Notes: a model not told the origin generated them from the letters alone. Numbered from the stretch's first letter, positions 1 to 8,167 are shown. The stretch is 64,000 nt of DNA from Clostridium disporicum (GCF_001405015.1 NZ_CYZX01000005.1:1-64000), one strand, 5' to 3'. Numbers and translations are program-made.

Positions 1-612
1 TCTTACCTCCGATAGTGTTATTATCTATATTATAACACTATTTAAGACTTATATGCACATATCAACATTATTGTCTAACAGAGCCTTTCATTAAATATAT
101 CTTTACCTATAATAAACTCATTATTCTCTTTTAAAAATACACACCTGTAAAGTTTTAAGTTTTTCTTCATAATTTAATAATATCCCCTTTTATAAAATTG
201 TAAGCCTATATTTAATTAATTTTATATAACTATTTTCAACCTCATACATAATTCGACATTATAATAAGATAAATTAAGTATTAATTATTCTAGCCAACTA
301 ATTGATAAGATAATCTTAATAAAATCTTATGTTTACCAATATCAACTTATTATATCATATTTAGAAATCTATGTAAAACTGTCCAATGTACTCTTTAAAT
401 TGATCAATCTTTAGCTTCAATATATATTACTTTACGTTTTTATTAACTTTATAGTTTTATTTATTTTTTATCTGACTTATTTTTATATAAATCATATTTA
501 CATATTTTTGAAATATGCTATAATTAAATCAGAACATATGTTTAACTTTTTTTCATTTCTAAACCTCAATTCTTATTAATGCAATTCTATAAGCGAAAGG
601 AGGTGAATCTCT
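1..612. other. Intergenic region at the window edge, no gene seen
   Basis: About 600 bases of AT-rich DNA with no convincing reading frame. It holds a hairpin with 10-bp arms (ATAGTGTTAT at 12-21, ATAACACTAT at 33-42) that could be the terminator of a gene lying before the window. At 73-84 it carries TCTAACAGAGCC, a motif also found in the terminator arm at 62973-62984. A candidate promoter for the downstream sigma-like gene is listed separately. Confidence 0.5.
497..524 (+). promoter_or_regulatory. Candidate promoter of the sigma-like gene
   Basis: TTTACA at 497-502 and a perfect TATAAT at 519-524 are separated by 16 bases. It lies about 90 bases before the probable start of the truncated sigma-factor gene. 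In DNA this AT-rich a TATAAT is weak evidence by itself. Confidence 0.35.
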
Positions 613-1011
613 CTGGAAGCATTACATCTCGCTAAAAGCAATGATACTAAAGCTATCTTAGAAATTATCGAAAAATATACATCTCTAGTCAATAAATATT
701 CCTATATCTATAACTTAAAAAACTATGATAACGATGATTTAAAACAAGAAGGTAATTTAGCAATTCTAAAAGCAATAAAGAAATTTGACACTTCTAAAAA
801 CAATTCTTACTTTGACGCTTATGTTATTAATTCCATAAAAAATCAATACGGTGATTTAACAAGAAGGCAAGCTAGATATAAGGATGAATCAAGCTTAAAC
901 ATACTATCATCAGATGATAGTAATGAAATAATCGACCTTATTGAAGGCAATACAAATATTGAAGAAGACTTTATTAAAAAATTAGACAACTCTGATCGGG
1001 AGAGTAGATAG
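613..1011 (+). pseudogene. Truncated sigma-70-family factor (region 2 only)
   Basis: An open frame of 132 codons that has no ATG: the frame is closed by TGA at 604-606, and the best start is CTG at 613, nine bases after a very strong AAAGGAGGTGA site (597-607). The translation (EALHLAKSNDTKAILEIIEK..., DDLKQEGNLAILKAIKKFD...) matches region 2 of small alternative sigma factors of the phage / UviA / TcdR kind: a helix rich in Tyr and Asn, the DLxQEG core-binding motif, then an SIKNQYGDLTRR segment. The frame ends RESR-stop exactly where the hairpin before the IS256-type transposase begins, and no region 4 is present, nor is one found beyond the transposase. I infer that the insertion plus a deletion removed the DNA-binding half. 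Whether the fragment is translated from CTG is open. Confidence 0.55.
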
Positions 1012-1046
1012 ATTTGTGTAAAAAACAAATCTATCTACTCTTTTTT
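1001..1046 (+). terminator. 17-bp perfect hairpin with T-run before the transposase
   Basis: Arms at 1001-1017 and 1025-1041 (AGAGTAGATAGATTTGT and its complement) are perfect, with loop GTAAAAA and a following run of T. It acts formally as a rho-independent terminator of the truncated sigma gene and would also shield the transposase from outside transcription. It may be the left end of the IS element; I could not find a clean matching right inverted repeat after 2343, only a weak resemblance around 2405-2430. Confidence 0.7.
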
Positions 1047-1104
1047 GTATGATTAGTTGGTAGATTTGGAATAATATACTATATAAATTTTAGGAGGATT
1101 TTCT

Positions 1105-2343
1105 ATGGCAAGAAAAAATGATATCAATTTTGATTACAATTCAGAGATAAAAAAGTGTAAAACAATCGATGACGTTCTTGGAAAGAACGGATTAGTTCAA
1201 AGATTAGTTAAGGATGTACTAGAAAATATACTTGAAGCAGAAATGGATGAACATCTTGGTAGAGATAAATACCAACGTCAAAGCGATATTGAGCCTGGCG
1301 AAAGAAATTATAGAAATGGATATAGCCAAAAAAATCTAAGAAGTTCATTTGGAGATGTTGATCTCGATATACCAAGGGATAGAAAGTCTGAATTTGAACC
1401 TCAAATAGTAAAGAAATATGAAACTGTTTGTAATGAATTAGATAAAAAAATAATTTCTCTTTATGCTAAAGGTATGACTACTAGCGATATTCAGGCTGAA
1501 ATAGAAGATTTATATGGAATAACAATCTCACCATCAATGGTTTCTAAAATAACAGATAAAGTAATAGCTACCGCTACCGAATGGCAAAATAGAATGTTAG
1601 ATAAAATATATCCAATAGTTTACTTAGATGCTATGTACTTTAAGGTTAGAAGCAACGGAAAAATAGTTAATAAAGCTGTATATATTTGTTTAGGATATAC
1701 GATGGAAGGATATAAAGATATTCTTGGACTATGGGTTGATGAAGCCGAAGGAGCTAAGTTTTGGCTAGGTATTTGCAATGACTTAAAAAATAGAGGTGTA
1801 AAAGAAATCTTAATTGCTTGTATGGACGGACTTAAAGGGCTACCACAAGCTATTCAGACCGTATTTCCATCAGCTAATATACAAACATGTATTGTTCATC
1901 AAATAAGAAATTCTATAAAATACATAGCTTCAAAAGATAAAAAATCATTTATGAAAGATTTAAAAGAAGTTTATAAAGCTCCTACTGAAGAACTTGCGTT
2001 AGCGCAGCTAGACAAACTAAAAGAAACTTGGGGAAATAGTTATGGAATGGTTATAGATTCATGGTATAACAACTGGAATAACTTATCTACTTTCTTTGAT
2101 TTCTCACCTAGAATAAGAAAAATGATCTATACAACTAATGCACTTGAAGGATTCAATAGACAGGTACGTAAGTATACTAAATCTAGAAGTATATTTCCTA
2201 CAGATGAATCTCTAAACAAGTGCGTATATCTAGCGACTATGGAAATTATGGAAAAATGGACTCAACCAGTTCCAAACTGGGGTGCTACGTTAGCGGAGCT
2301 AACATTATTCTTTACTGAAGAATTAAAAGATGAATTAGCATAA
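1105..2343 (+). CDS. IS256-family transposase
   Basis: A 412-residue transposase of the Mutator / IS256 family, which moves its element by a copy-out mechanism using a DDE catalytic triad. Recognisable features are the N-terminal ENILEAEMDEHLGRDKY stretch, ERNYRNGYSQK, the VDLDIPRDR segment that precedes the catalytic core, the first Asp in PIVYLDAMYFK, the second Asp in IACMDGLKGL, the C-x2-H motif in QTCIVHQIRNS, and the family-typical TNALEGFNRQVRK with the third acidic residue. Length is normal for the family, so the gene looks intact. AGGAGG lies eight bases before the ATG. It has truncated the sigma-like gene upstream. Its 3' side meets a bidirectional terminator at 2444-2479. Confidence 0.95.
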   Translation: MARKNDINFDYNSEIKKCKTIDDVLGKNGLVQRLVKDVLENILEAEMDEHLGRDKYQRQSDIEPGERNYRNGYSQKNLRSSFGDVDLDIPRDRKSEFEPQIVKKYETVCNELDKKIISLYAKGMTTSDIQAEIEDLYGITISPSMVSKITDKVIATATEWQNRMLDKIYPIVYLDAMYFKVRSNGKIVNKAVYICLGYTMEGYKDILGLWVDEAEGAKFWLGICNDLKNRGVKEILIACMDGLKGLPQAIQTVFPSANIQTCIVHQIRNSIKYIASKDKKSFMKDLKEVYKAPTEELALAQLDKLKETWGNSYGMVIDSWYNNWNNLSTFFDFSPRIRKMIYTTNALEGFNRQVRKYTKSRSIFPTDESLNKCVYLATMEIMEKWTQPVPNWGATLAELTLFFTEELKDELA

Positions 2344-2443
2344 TAGCTTGTACTTTTTATAAATTTTATGCATATTATCTAACTTTTGTTAAATAATATA
2401 AAAGAACAGAAAAACACATTATTAGTATTTCTAGATAATAAAA

Positions 2444-2479
2444 AAATATTACTGGAAATCAAAATTTCCAGTAATATTT
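2444..2479. terminator. Bidirectional terminator, 16-bp perfect stem
   Basis: Arms 2444-2459 and 2464-2479 are perfectly complementary with a four-base loop, flanked by A-runs and T-runs on both sides. It sits between the transposase on the plus strand and the small minus-strand gene at 2508-2642, so it can end transcription from both. Confidence 0.8.
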
Positions 2480-2507
2480 GATTTATAAGAAACTATATTA
2501 CACAAAA

Positions 2508-2642
2508 TTATCTACAGTCTCCAAATATTTTCATTATCGCTCCACCTAATAAGGCAATAATAGATAATACGCCAACAAACAATAATCCACATAAGAGAAA
2601 AGTTATTAACTTTTCTTTATGTCTGTTCCAAATCTCTTTCAA
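2508..2642 (-). CDS. Small single-pass membrane peptide with TTG start
   Basis: A 44-codon reading frame starting at TTG (2640-2642), eight bases after a strong GGGGAG site. It begins MKEIWNRHKEKL (basic, amphipathic), has one hydrophobic span of about 24 residues (LITFLLCGLLFVGVLSIIAL) and a short tail ending IFGDCR. This is the shape of small bacterial membrane peptides, including type I toxins and holin-like proteins, but I do not recognise the family. It lies between the IS element and the recombinase and ends close to the shared terminator. The good ribosome binding site and uninterrupted hydrophobic segment support it as real; function unknown. Confidence 0.5.
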   Translation of the reverse strand: MKEIWNRHKEKLITFLLCGLLFVGVLSIIALLGGAIMKIFGDCR

Positions 2643-2758
2643 TTATTTCACTCCCCAAATTCTAATTTACCTAATAAATATAAATATTTCTACATGATAA
2701 AATTATACTATTTATCTATACCAACCTCAATATTTTATATTTTCATTGCTATTATTCT

Positions 2759-4435
2759 CTATATAGCAATATCTAAATTCAATGTACTTACCCCAACATT
2801 TCTTAGCATAAAAGAAGAAGGAGTATCCTTTATAGACACTCCTTCTTCTTTACTTATATAGTCAACCAAGCTATCATTTATTTTTAGTTTTATTGAATCT
2901 ATTTCTCTTGTTTCATTTATAGTTATTTCTGATATTATCATATGAAGCAATTTCTTCTGTTGCTCTCTAGTTGCACTTTCTGTTAGCACTTTACTGAAAT
3001 TTTCTAGTATGCTCTTTATGAATTCATATGGTATTTCTTCACTTACATCATCTGAAAGTGTAACTATCAATGGTTCTTTTTCCTCTTGAAGACTTTTAGC
3101 TCTCTTGTTTAGCTCATCTTTTCTCTCCTTGAACTCTTCCTTAGATATTACTTCTTCCTCATATGCTTCGAAAAGTTTAGTTTTCTTCCTATCTATCTTT
3201 TCAAGCTCTTTATCTATTCTTTCTAGCTCCTTCTTAGCTGGGTTTATCTTTTTATGTCTTTCCTTATTAATATTATTTACTATAGATTTAACCATTTTCT
3301 CATTAGAAAGTAATTCTGAAATCTTATTAAATACATACTCATTAGCTTTATCAACTCTTATTGTATTAGAATTACATACACTTGTGCCTTTATTTTTCCA
3401 TGCTCCACAACAATAATAAGCTATTCTCTTCTTAGTTCCATCAGCTAACTTATTAGTAGTTCTTGAAATCACCATACCAGCCCCACACTTAGGACACTTT
3501 AGTATTCCTGTTAGTGGATACTCACCATCATATATTCTTGAAGGTTTACCTTTCTTACTTTCCATTATTGCTTGTACCTTATCCCATAACCCTTCCTCTA
3601 TTATAGGTTCATGTATTCCATCTGTTATTATTGGATTAGCATTTATATTTCTTCTTCTTTTCTCTGACCAATTTTGTCTTACATTATATCTAACCTTTCC
3701 TATGTATACTGGATTAGTTAGAATTTCTCGTATTGAACCTACTGAAAAATCATTTCCTTTCTTAGTCTTATAACTTAGCTTATTTAGTTGATTAGTAATA
3801 GCTTTATATCCCTTCCCATTAACATATTCATTGAAAATAAACCTAACTGCTTCTGCTTCTTTCTCATTTATTATTAGTCTATTCTTTTTTCTTTTAGCTC
3901 CTTCTTGATTCTCAACAGGAACTAGGTCATACCCTAAAACTCTACCTCCACACCATTCTCCTGATTTTGCTTTTGCACACATCCCCATCTTTACATTTTG
4001 AGCTATTGTTCCTCTCTCAAACTCTCCTATCAATGCCATCATCTGGAATTGCATTTTTCCTGCTGGTGTACTATTGTCGAATTGCTCTGAATAAGAATTG
4101 AAAGCTATATTATTCTGCTCTAGTATATCTACTATCCTTAGAACATCTGAAAGCTTTCTACTTATCCTATTAATCTTCCAAGAAATCACCATCTGAAACT
4201 TTCTTTCCTCTGCATCCTTTAGAAGTTCCTTTAGTGCTGGTCTATTTTTTACCTCTTTACCACTTATTCCTCTATCTGAATATACCTTATAAACTGAGTA
4301 ATTCATTCTATTACACCAATCTCTTAGAAGTCTTTCTTGTTCATCTATACTATATCCTTCTTCTGCTTGTTCTATTGTACTTACTCTACAATATATAGCA
4401 ACCTGTTCTATCTTATTTACTTTATCTATATTCAT
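2759..4435 (-). CDS. Large serine recombinase
   Basis: A 558-residue site-specific recombinase of the large serine (resolvase/invertase) family, used by clostridial conjugative and mobilisable elements and phages. The catalytic N-terminal domain begins IYCRVST with the nucleophile at Ser19, followed by the DRGISGK and NRISRKLSDVLRIVDIL segments. A Recombinase domain (about 180-300, GYDLVP...FIFNEYVNGKGYKAI) and a zinc ribbon follow (CPKCGAGM and CCGAWKNKGTSVC). A charged coiled coil (about 395-465, KKELERIDKELEKIDRKKTKLFEAYEEE) separates this from the C-terminus. RBS AGGAG precedes the ATG. The last 30 codons cover a 14-bp inverted repeat at 2811-2851, so the C-terminal tail doubles as a terminator-like hairpin. 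It lies next to the palindromic repeat at 4471-4514, a candidate target site. Confidence 0.93.
   Translation of the reverse strand: MNIDKVNKIEQVAIYCRVSTIEQAEEGYSIDEQERLLRDWCNRMNYSVYKVYSDRGISGKEVKNRPALKELLKDAEERKFQMVISWKINRISRKLSDVLRIVDILEQNNIAFNSYSEQFDNSTPAGKMQFQMMALIGEFERGTIAQNVKMGMCAKAKSGEWCGGRVLGYDLVPVENQEGAKRKKNRLIINEKEAEAVRFIFNEYVNGKGYKAITNQLNKLSYKTKKGNDFSVGSIREILTNPVYIGKVRYNVRQNWSEKRRRNINANPIITDGIHEPIIEEGLWDKVQAIMESKKGKPSRIYDGEYPLTGILKCPKCGAGMVISRTTNKLADGTKKRIAYYCCGAWKNKGTSVCNSNTIRVDKANEYVFNKISELLSNEKMVKSIVNNINKERHKKINPAKKELERIDKELEKIDRKKTKLFEAYEEEVISKEEFKERKDELNKRAKSLQEEKEPLIVTLSDDVSEEIPYEFIKSILENFSKVLTESATREQQKKLLHMIISEITINETREIDSIKLKINDSLVDYISKEEGVSIKDTPSSFMLRNVGVSTLNLDIAI
2811..2851. 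terminator. 14-bp inverted repeat inside the recombinase 3' end
   Basis: AAAGAAGAAGGAGT at 2811-2824 and its exact complement at 2838-2851 enclose a 13-base loop. The repeat lies within the coding region, about 50 bases before the stop codon. It may be a terminator for genes entering from the other side, or part of the end of the mobile unit. Confidence 0.5.
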
Positions 4436-4470
4436 TTTTATTCTCCTATAATCATTAACTTATTTCTACT

Positions 4471-4514
4471 GAAAATATCGACACTATCGGTACTACGGTT
4501 ATGACGATATTTTC
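4471..4514 (+). repeat. Palindromic direct repeat, copy 1
   Basis: GAAAATATCG (4471-4480) and CGATATTTTC (4505-4514) form 10-bp inverted arms around a 24-base spacer that starts ACACTATCGGTA. A second copy in the same orientation lies at 6532-6580. The two share the flank TTTCT(T)ACT, both arms and the n-CACTATCGGTA core. The copy is 36 bases upstream of the recombinase start. This could be a recombinase or replication-protein recognition site. Confidence 0.7.
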
Positions 4515-5054
4515 TATTACAATTATTCTTTGATAGTAAGGGGTAAAGGTAGATAAGTAGATAAAAAGTTTTATTTATAAAAAATAAATTTTTATTTTTT
4601 AATTTTATTTAGCCCTACTACTTTGCCCCCTTTCCCCCAATCATTTATTACGCTCTTATTATTGGATTCATCTTGCTTCCCCGTTTTTCCCGTAATCCCG
4701 TAAGATTTTATTATTGTTATAAAAACTTATTTATTTTTAGTTCTCTTTTCTATTTATTATAGACCTATTATTTTTTTATGGGTTTGCGGGATTTACGGGA
4801 ATTATACATCTTGGTGTTGATTCTGGTTCTATTTAGGACTTATTACCTTTTTCTTCAATTATTGATTTCATTGCCCTTGGACGTATGGTCGCATAGAGCT
4901 TTCACTCTTTTCTTACTTACATTCTCTTTTTATGTAACTCTTTTTACCCCTATTGGGGAATTTAACATGTCCTTACGTCCAACTTATTGATTTTCTTTAC
5001 TTCTATTCAACCTAAGTTAGACCTACTTACAACCTTTATCAATCCAATACTACA
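4515..5054. other. Non-coding stretch with inverted repeats
   Basis: Some 540 bases without a credible gene. It contains C-rich pyrimidine runs (around 4620-4640) and a pair of near-complementary segments, TTCCCGTAATCCCGTAA at 4686-4702 and TTGCGGGATTTACGGGAA at 4784-4801, which could form a long cruciform or mark a protein-binding region. A 70-codon plus-strand frame at 4778-4990 is low-complexity, lacks a ribosome binding site and is not called. Confidence 0.5.
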
Positions 5055-5306
5055 TTAACTAAATTCAATCTTATTTAACATCTTCCTCAACCAATTAGTT
5101 GTGTAATCTAGCTTCTTAGATAATTCTTTCAAGTTCTTACCATTGTAATTTTTTATAAGATATTCTTCTATGTACTCTTTAGAATATAATCTCATTGGAA
5201 AGTTCACTTGTTGACCTCTGAAATATTTATGTATTTTTAATGTATTTTCTAATCCTAGTAATTCGACTAACTCTTCGTATACTCCATTATAATCTGACTT
5301 ATTCAT
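5055..5306 (-). CDS. Mor-family transcription regulator (probable)
   Basis: An 83-residue protein resembling the Mor / C transcription activator family of phage Mu, short helix-turn-helix proteins of prophages and mobile elements. The pattern fits: an N-terminal helix with ELVELLGLENTLKIHKYFRGQQVNFPMRLYSKEYIEEYL (family: helix, then a beta strand giving the dimer, with a small residue and Pro), then an HTH-like end (GKNLKELSKKLDYTTNWLRKMLNKIEF). AGGAGGAG lies six bases before ATG. It is isolated between two non-coding stretches and flanked by the two palindromic repeats. Immediately upstream is a hairpin with a T-run (5329-5368), which suggests attenuation. It probably switches on genes of the surrounding mobile unit, an inference. 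Confidence 0.6.
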   Translation of the reverse strand: MNKSDYNGVYEELVELLGLENTLKIHKYFRGQQVNFPMRLYSKEYIEEYLIKNYNGKNLKELSKKLDYTTNWLRKMLNKIEFS

Positions 5307-5328
5307 ATCTACTCCTCCTAAAATATAA

Positions 5329-5368
5329 AAAGAGTTAATGCTTCTTTTATTAGAAACATTAACTCTTT
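5329..5368 (-). terminator. Hairpin just upstream of the Mor-like gene
   Basis: Arms 5329-5340 and 5357-5368 (AAAGAGTTAATG and its complement) are a perfect 12-bp stem. On the minus strand the stem is followed by a T-rich run, then directly by the ribosome binding site of the Mor-like gene. It is one of four hairpins with this layout in the small-gene cluster. Confidence 0.7.
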
Positions 5369-6531
5369 AATCAGATTTATAATATATATTTCACTACATC
5401 AATTAAAACAGTTGATTTACTATTTCTTTGTTGTTTTTATTTTGAGTGTTATTATTTATTCTCATTTTCTGAAATCTCTGCTTTCTAGTATGTTATTGTT
5501 GCTTTTTAATGTATTTCTCTTTTATTGCTACATTACATTTTTATCTATTCTTATTATTATATATACTTCTTTTATTGGTATATCTATTTCTTTATTATTA
5601 TTTTATTATCTATTGTAATTGGTTAGACATTCTTAATTTTATTTATATCAATTGATATAGTTATTGTATTTTCTTAATCAATTGCTTTTGTTATTATATT
5701 GTGTTAATTGTATCATTATATATTGATTATATTTTCTTTATCTTATTGTATCTATTTCTTATCACTTTATATGTTCTTTATTATTCAGTAACTTTAATTG
5801 TTATAGTCATTAATTATTACTTGATATTATTGAAATTTCTTCATTAATTATTTTTATCTTGTATCATTCTTAATTATCTTATTATTGTAATTTTATTATT
5901 ATATACTTCTTCCTATCATTTTTATTTATTATATTTATTCTTATTATTTATTTTTATTTTTTATTGAAATAGATTTTTATTAATCTATTTCAATTCTTAT
6001 TTCATTGTAAGGCTTTAGCCCCCCTATCCCCCGTTACTCTTTCCAAGTCCCAAGTCCTTAGTTTCTATTCCCTAGTTCCAAGTTCCATTATTTTTATGTT
6101 TTATCATTTCAATTCTTTTTATTTTTGAGTGAATTTAGATTTTTCCTGTACATATTATATGTTATGACTTATCCTTGATTTCAAGTGGAATTATTGAGCC
6201 TAGGATTTCCTGTATGTTCAACACCTCATCCTATTTAATGCCTTGTTATCCTAGGTTGTAATGTTATGATTCTATTATTTACTTATTTTTCTTTATTACC
6301 TACCAGCTTATTTAGAAAACATTCAATTTATCCCCTTTTCGTAGTTTTTCATTTATATGGCTACATTTCTTCACAGTTTATAAAATCTCTGTTTTCTGAT
6401 GTCTTATCGTTGCTTTTTAGATGTACTTAGATTGATTGTAGTTACAATTTTTCTCTTTATCCTACGCTCAAGATAAATTCCACATTTACTTAGAGTTCTT
6501 CTATTCTTTCTCCTCAATCTTATTTCTTACT
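5369..6531. other. Long pyrimidine-rich non-coding region
   Basis: Over 1.1 kb with no supported gene. The plus strand is strongly T-rich and poor in purines, which creates long hydrophobic-looking frames (for example 5412-5618) without ribosome binding sites. Two segments are degenerate copies of each other: AAATCTCTGCTTTCTAG near 5473 and AAATCTCTGTTTTCTGATG near 6384, both followed by TTATNGTTGCTTTTTA. C-rich runs recur near 6010-6025. The stretch ends at palindromic repeat copy 2. It may be an origin, an ancient att region or decayed DNA. Confidence 0.5.
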
Positions 6532-6580
6532 GAAAATATCGTCACTATCGGTATATCTGTACTATTACAACGATATTTTC
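6532..6580 (+). repeat. Palindromic direct repeat, copy 2
   Basis: GAAAATATCG (6532-6541) and CGATATTTTC (6571-6580) around a 29-base spacer that starts TCACTATCGGTA. It matches copy 1 at 4471-4514 in flank, arms and first half of the spacer. The two copies are 2,061 bases apart and bracket the Mor-like gene. Confidence 0.7.
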
Positions 6581-6623
6581 TAGTAGTTATTATTGTTATA
6601 AAAAAAATTAGCTGATTATTATA

Positions 6624-6668
6624 ATATCATCACAACTAATTTACTATTCTTATTAATTGTGATGATAT
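6624..6668 (-). terminator. Terminator at the end of the small-gene cluster
   Basis: Perfect 12-bp arms ATATCATCACAA (6624-6635) and complement (6657-6668), with an AATTTTTTTTAT tail on the minus strand. It follows the 27-codon frame at 6680-6763 and probably ends the minus-strand gene cluster that begins near 9.28 kb. Confidence 0.75.
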
Positions 6669-6679
6669 CTTATTTTATA

Positions 6680-6763
6680 CTACTTCTTACTTGTTGATTC
6701 TATTGAAGTAGCTACAACTGTTAGTATTGTTCCAACTACTTTTATTACTGTTACTATATCCAT
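6680..6763 (-). CDS. 27-residue hydrophobic peptide
   Basis: A short frame starting ATG at 6763 with an excellent GGAGGAG site six bases upstream and ending in TAG at 6680-6682. The product begins MDIVTVIKVVGTILTVVATS, a membrane-spanning stretch, and ends ESTSKK. It lies twelve bases downstream of the 6776-7126 gene and just before a strong terminator. Its size and composition resemble type I toxin peptides or small membrane regulators of mobile elements. No antisense RNA is obvious. Real translation is likely because of the ribosome binding site, but no family is recognised. Confidence 0.5.
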   Translation of the reverse strand: MDIVTVIKVVGTILTVVATSIESTSKK

Positions 6764-6775
6764 GACTTTCTCCTC

Positions 6776-7126
6776 CTATCTCTTATACGTGTATATATAT
6801 GAGTAACTATCTTTTACAGGTATTAACTTTATTACATACTTACCTTCTTCAATCTCTATGTATACTAGAGTTTCTTTATCATAACCTGTACCATTACATA
6901 GTTCTACAACTTTATTGAATTCTTCTATCAATGTGAATTGAATATAATTAAGTTCTTGTTGTAATTTCTTTAAGTCTATTAACTTATTATCATTCAATTC
7001 TATTATTAATTCTCTAGGATTCCATTGGTTAGATAGTCTTCCATCGTAAAAGTCGAACCTCATTACCCCTAGAAGTTCTTTACTATCATACTTAAAATAC
7101 TTTTCTTTACTTAGCTTATTTATCAT
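6776..7126 (-). CDS. Hypothetical protein of the small-gene cluster
   Basis: A 116-residue, mildly acidic soluble protein (start MINKLSKEKYFKYDSKE, AAGGAGG nine bases upstream). It has no signal or membrane segment; the centre is predicted mixed alpha/beta with a helix DLKKLQQELNYIQFTLIEEFNKVVELC followed by a beta hairpin ETLVYIEIEEGKYVIKLIPV. I do not recognise a family. It follows the DUF960 gene by 19 bases and precedes the 27-residue peptide by 12, so the three are probably co-transcribed. Confidence 0.7.
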   Translation of the reverse strand: MINKLSKEKYFKYDSKELLGVMRFDFYDGRLSNQWNPRELIIELNDNKLIDLKKLQQELNYIQFTLIEEFNKVVELCNGTGYDKETLVYIEIEEGKYVIKLIPVKDSYSYIYTYKR

Positions 7127-7145
7127 TTACTTGAACCTCCTTCAA

Positions 7146-7457
7146 TTAGTATTCTGCTGGAAAAAGCATTGTAGAAAATTCCTCTCCACTATCTATTACA
7201 TATACTTTAATCTCTTCTTCTATCTGAATATCTTCTATCTCTATTTCATATGTGCATGAGTATTCAGGAACTTCTTGACTTTGACTTATTACAATCTTAT
7301 TTCCTTCTTTTCTTATCCTGAAAACCTGTAAGTAATCCAGTTCAACATTCCCTTCATCTTTTAGCTTATCAATCATGCTCCACATTATAAGTTGTAATCT
7401 TATATCTACTTCCTCATTTACCTTCCTAGTTACATATCTATTGTCTTTCTTGAACAT
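7146..7457 (-). CDS. DUF960 family protein
   Basis: A 103-residue protein matching the DUF960 family, small proteins common on Firmicute plasmids, phages and conjugative elements. Diagnostic features are the start MFKKDNRYVTRKVNEEV, the LQLIMWSMID helix, LDYLQVFRI, then QSQEVPEYSCTYEIEI and the C-terminal VYVIDSGEEFSTMLFPAEY. No function is established for the family. RBS AAGGAGAG precedes ATG. The upstream 208-residue protein has a similar first 17 residues (MFNKDNIFITVNEEV), suggesting both arose from one ancestor or share a domain. Upstream lies a hairpin at 7508-7542. Confidence 0.8.
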   Translation of the reverse strand: MFKKDNRYVTRKVNEEVDIRLQLIMWSMIDKLKDEGNVELDYLQVFRIRKEGNKIVISQSQEVPEYSCTYEIEIEDIQIEEEIKVYVIDSGEEFSTMLFPAEY

Positions 7458-7507
7458 CTTTAGTTCTCTCCTTATTATTAGTTTTTCATCTTTATCTAGA
7501 AAGTAAG

Positions 7508-7542
7508 AAGGTTATACCTTATTAACTAAGATATAACCTCTT
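7508..7542 (-). terminator. Intergenic hairpin between small genes
   Basis: Arms AGGTTATA (7509-7516) and TATAACCT (7532-7539), extended inward by CTTA/TAAG, follow the stop codon of the 208-residue gene and precede the DUF960 gene. Like the hairpins at 5329, 8204 and 8926 it sits in the short gap between two genes; a poly-T run is weaker here. Confidence 0.5.
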
Positions 7543-8167
7543 AACAATCTATTTCAGAATATAAATATTTATTATATTCATCTTCATATATAGTTTCTGG
7601 AACAAGTCCTAATAATTCTTCAATATTATTTCCTCTAATTAAGTCATCTATTACATCTTCTTTACTTGTTTGCTCTATCCAATATTCAACTAGTGAGTCC
7701 TTATCTATTAAGGCATCAACATATATTGCATCATCAAGCATATCATCTAATAATTCTCTTGCAATATCTCTTAAATTAGCTGAACTTTTATAAATTATGC
7801 TATAATCATTAATCATTACATAACCTTGTTCTTCTAACTCATTACACCAATTAATAACATAGTCTATTGATAACTCTTCTAATCCATTACCCTTTAGATT
7901 TTGGTACATAGAAATTATCCTGTCATCAACTTCATTTTCTCCAATTTCTTTTGCTATCTTTACTGACATACTCCAATCATTTAGGAATTCCTCCTTTAAC
8001 TCTTCATTGCTTATGCTATTTATTAATTTTTCTACACTACTTATTTCTTCTGTTGTTATACTCTTGTATTTATCTAATACTTTCTTAATTTCTCTTATTA
8101 CATATTGTTGTATTATTGAAGAAACTTCTTCATTAACTGTAATAAATATATTATCTTTATTAAACAT
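7541..8167 (-). CDS. Acidic hypothetical protein with DUF960-like N-terminus
   Basis: A 208-residue, strongly acidic protein (start MFNKDNIFITVNEEV, RBS GAGGGG). The first residues resemble those of the neighbouring DUF960 protein. The rest is helical and rich in Asp and Glu: ELEEQGYVMINDYSIIY, then SANLRDIARELLDDMLDDAIYVDALIDKDSLVEYWIEQTSKEDVIDDLI. The negative charge and the ARELLDDM...LVEYW layout faintly recall the C-terminal lobe of ArdA-type antirestriction proteins, which mimic DNA, but the resemblance is too weak for a call. It has no membrane segment. Confidence 0.65.
   Translation of the reverse strand: MFNKDNIFITVNEEVSSIIQQYVIREIKKVLDKYKSITTEEISSVEKLINSISNEELKEEFLNDWSMSVKIAKEIGENEVDDRIISMYQNLKGNGLEELSIDYVINWCNELEEQGYVMINDYSIIYKSSANLRDIARELLDDMLDDAIYVDALIDKDSLVEYWIEQTSKEDVIDDLIRGNNIEELLGLVPETIYEDEYNKYLYSEIDC

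Noticed and set aside
4778..4990. 70-residue plus-strand frame
   Set aside because: No RBS, overlaps an inverted repeat, low-complexity composition.
5412..5618. 68-residue hydrophobic plus-strand frame
   Set aside because: Result of the T-rich composition; no RBS and no conserved pattern.
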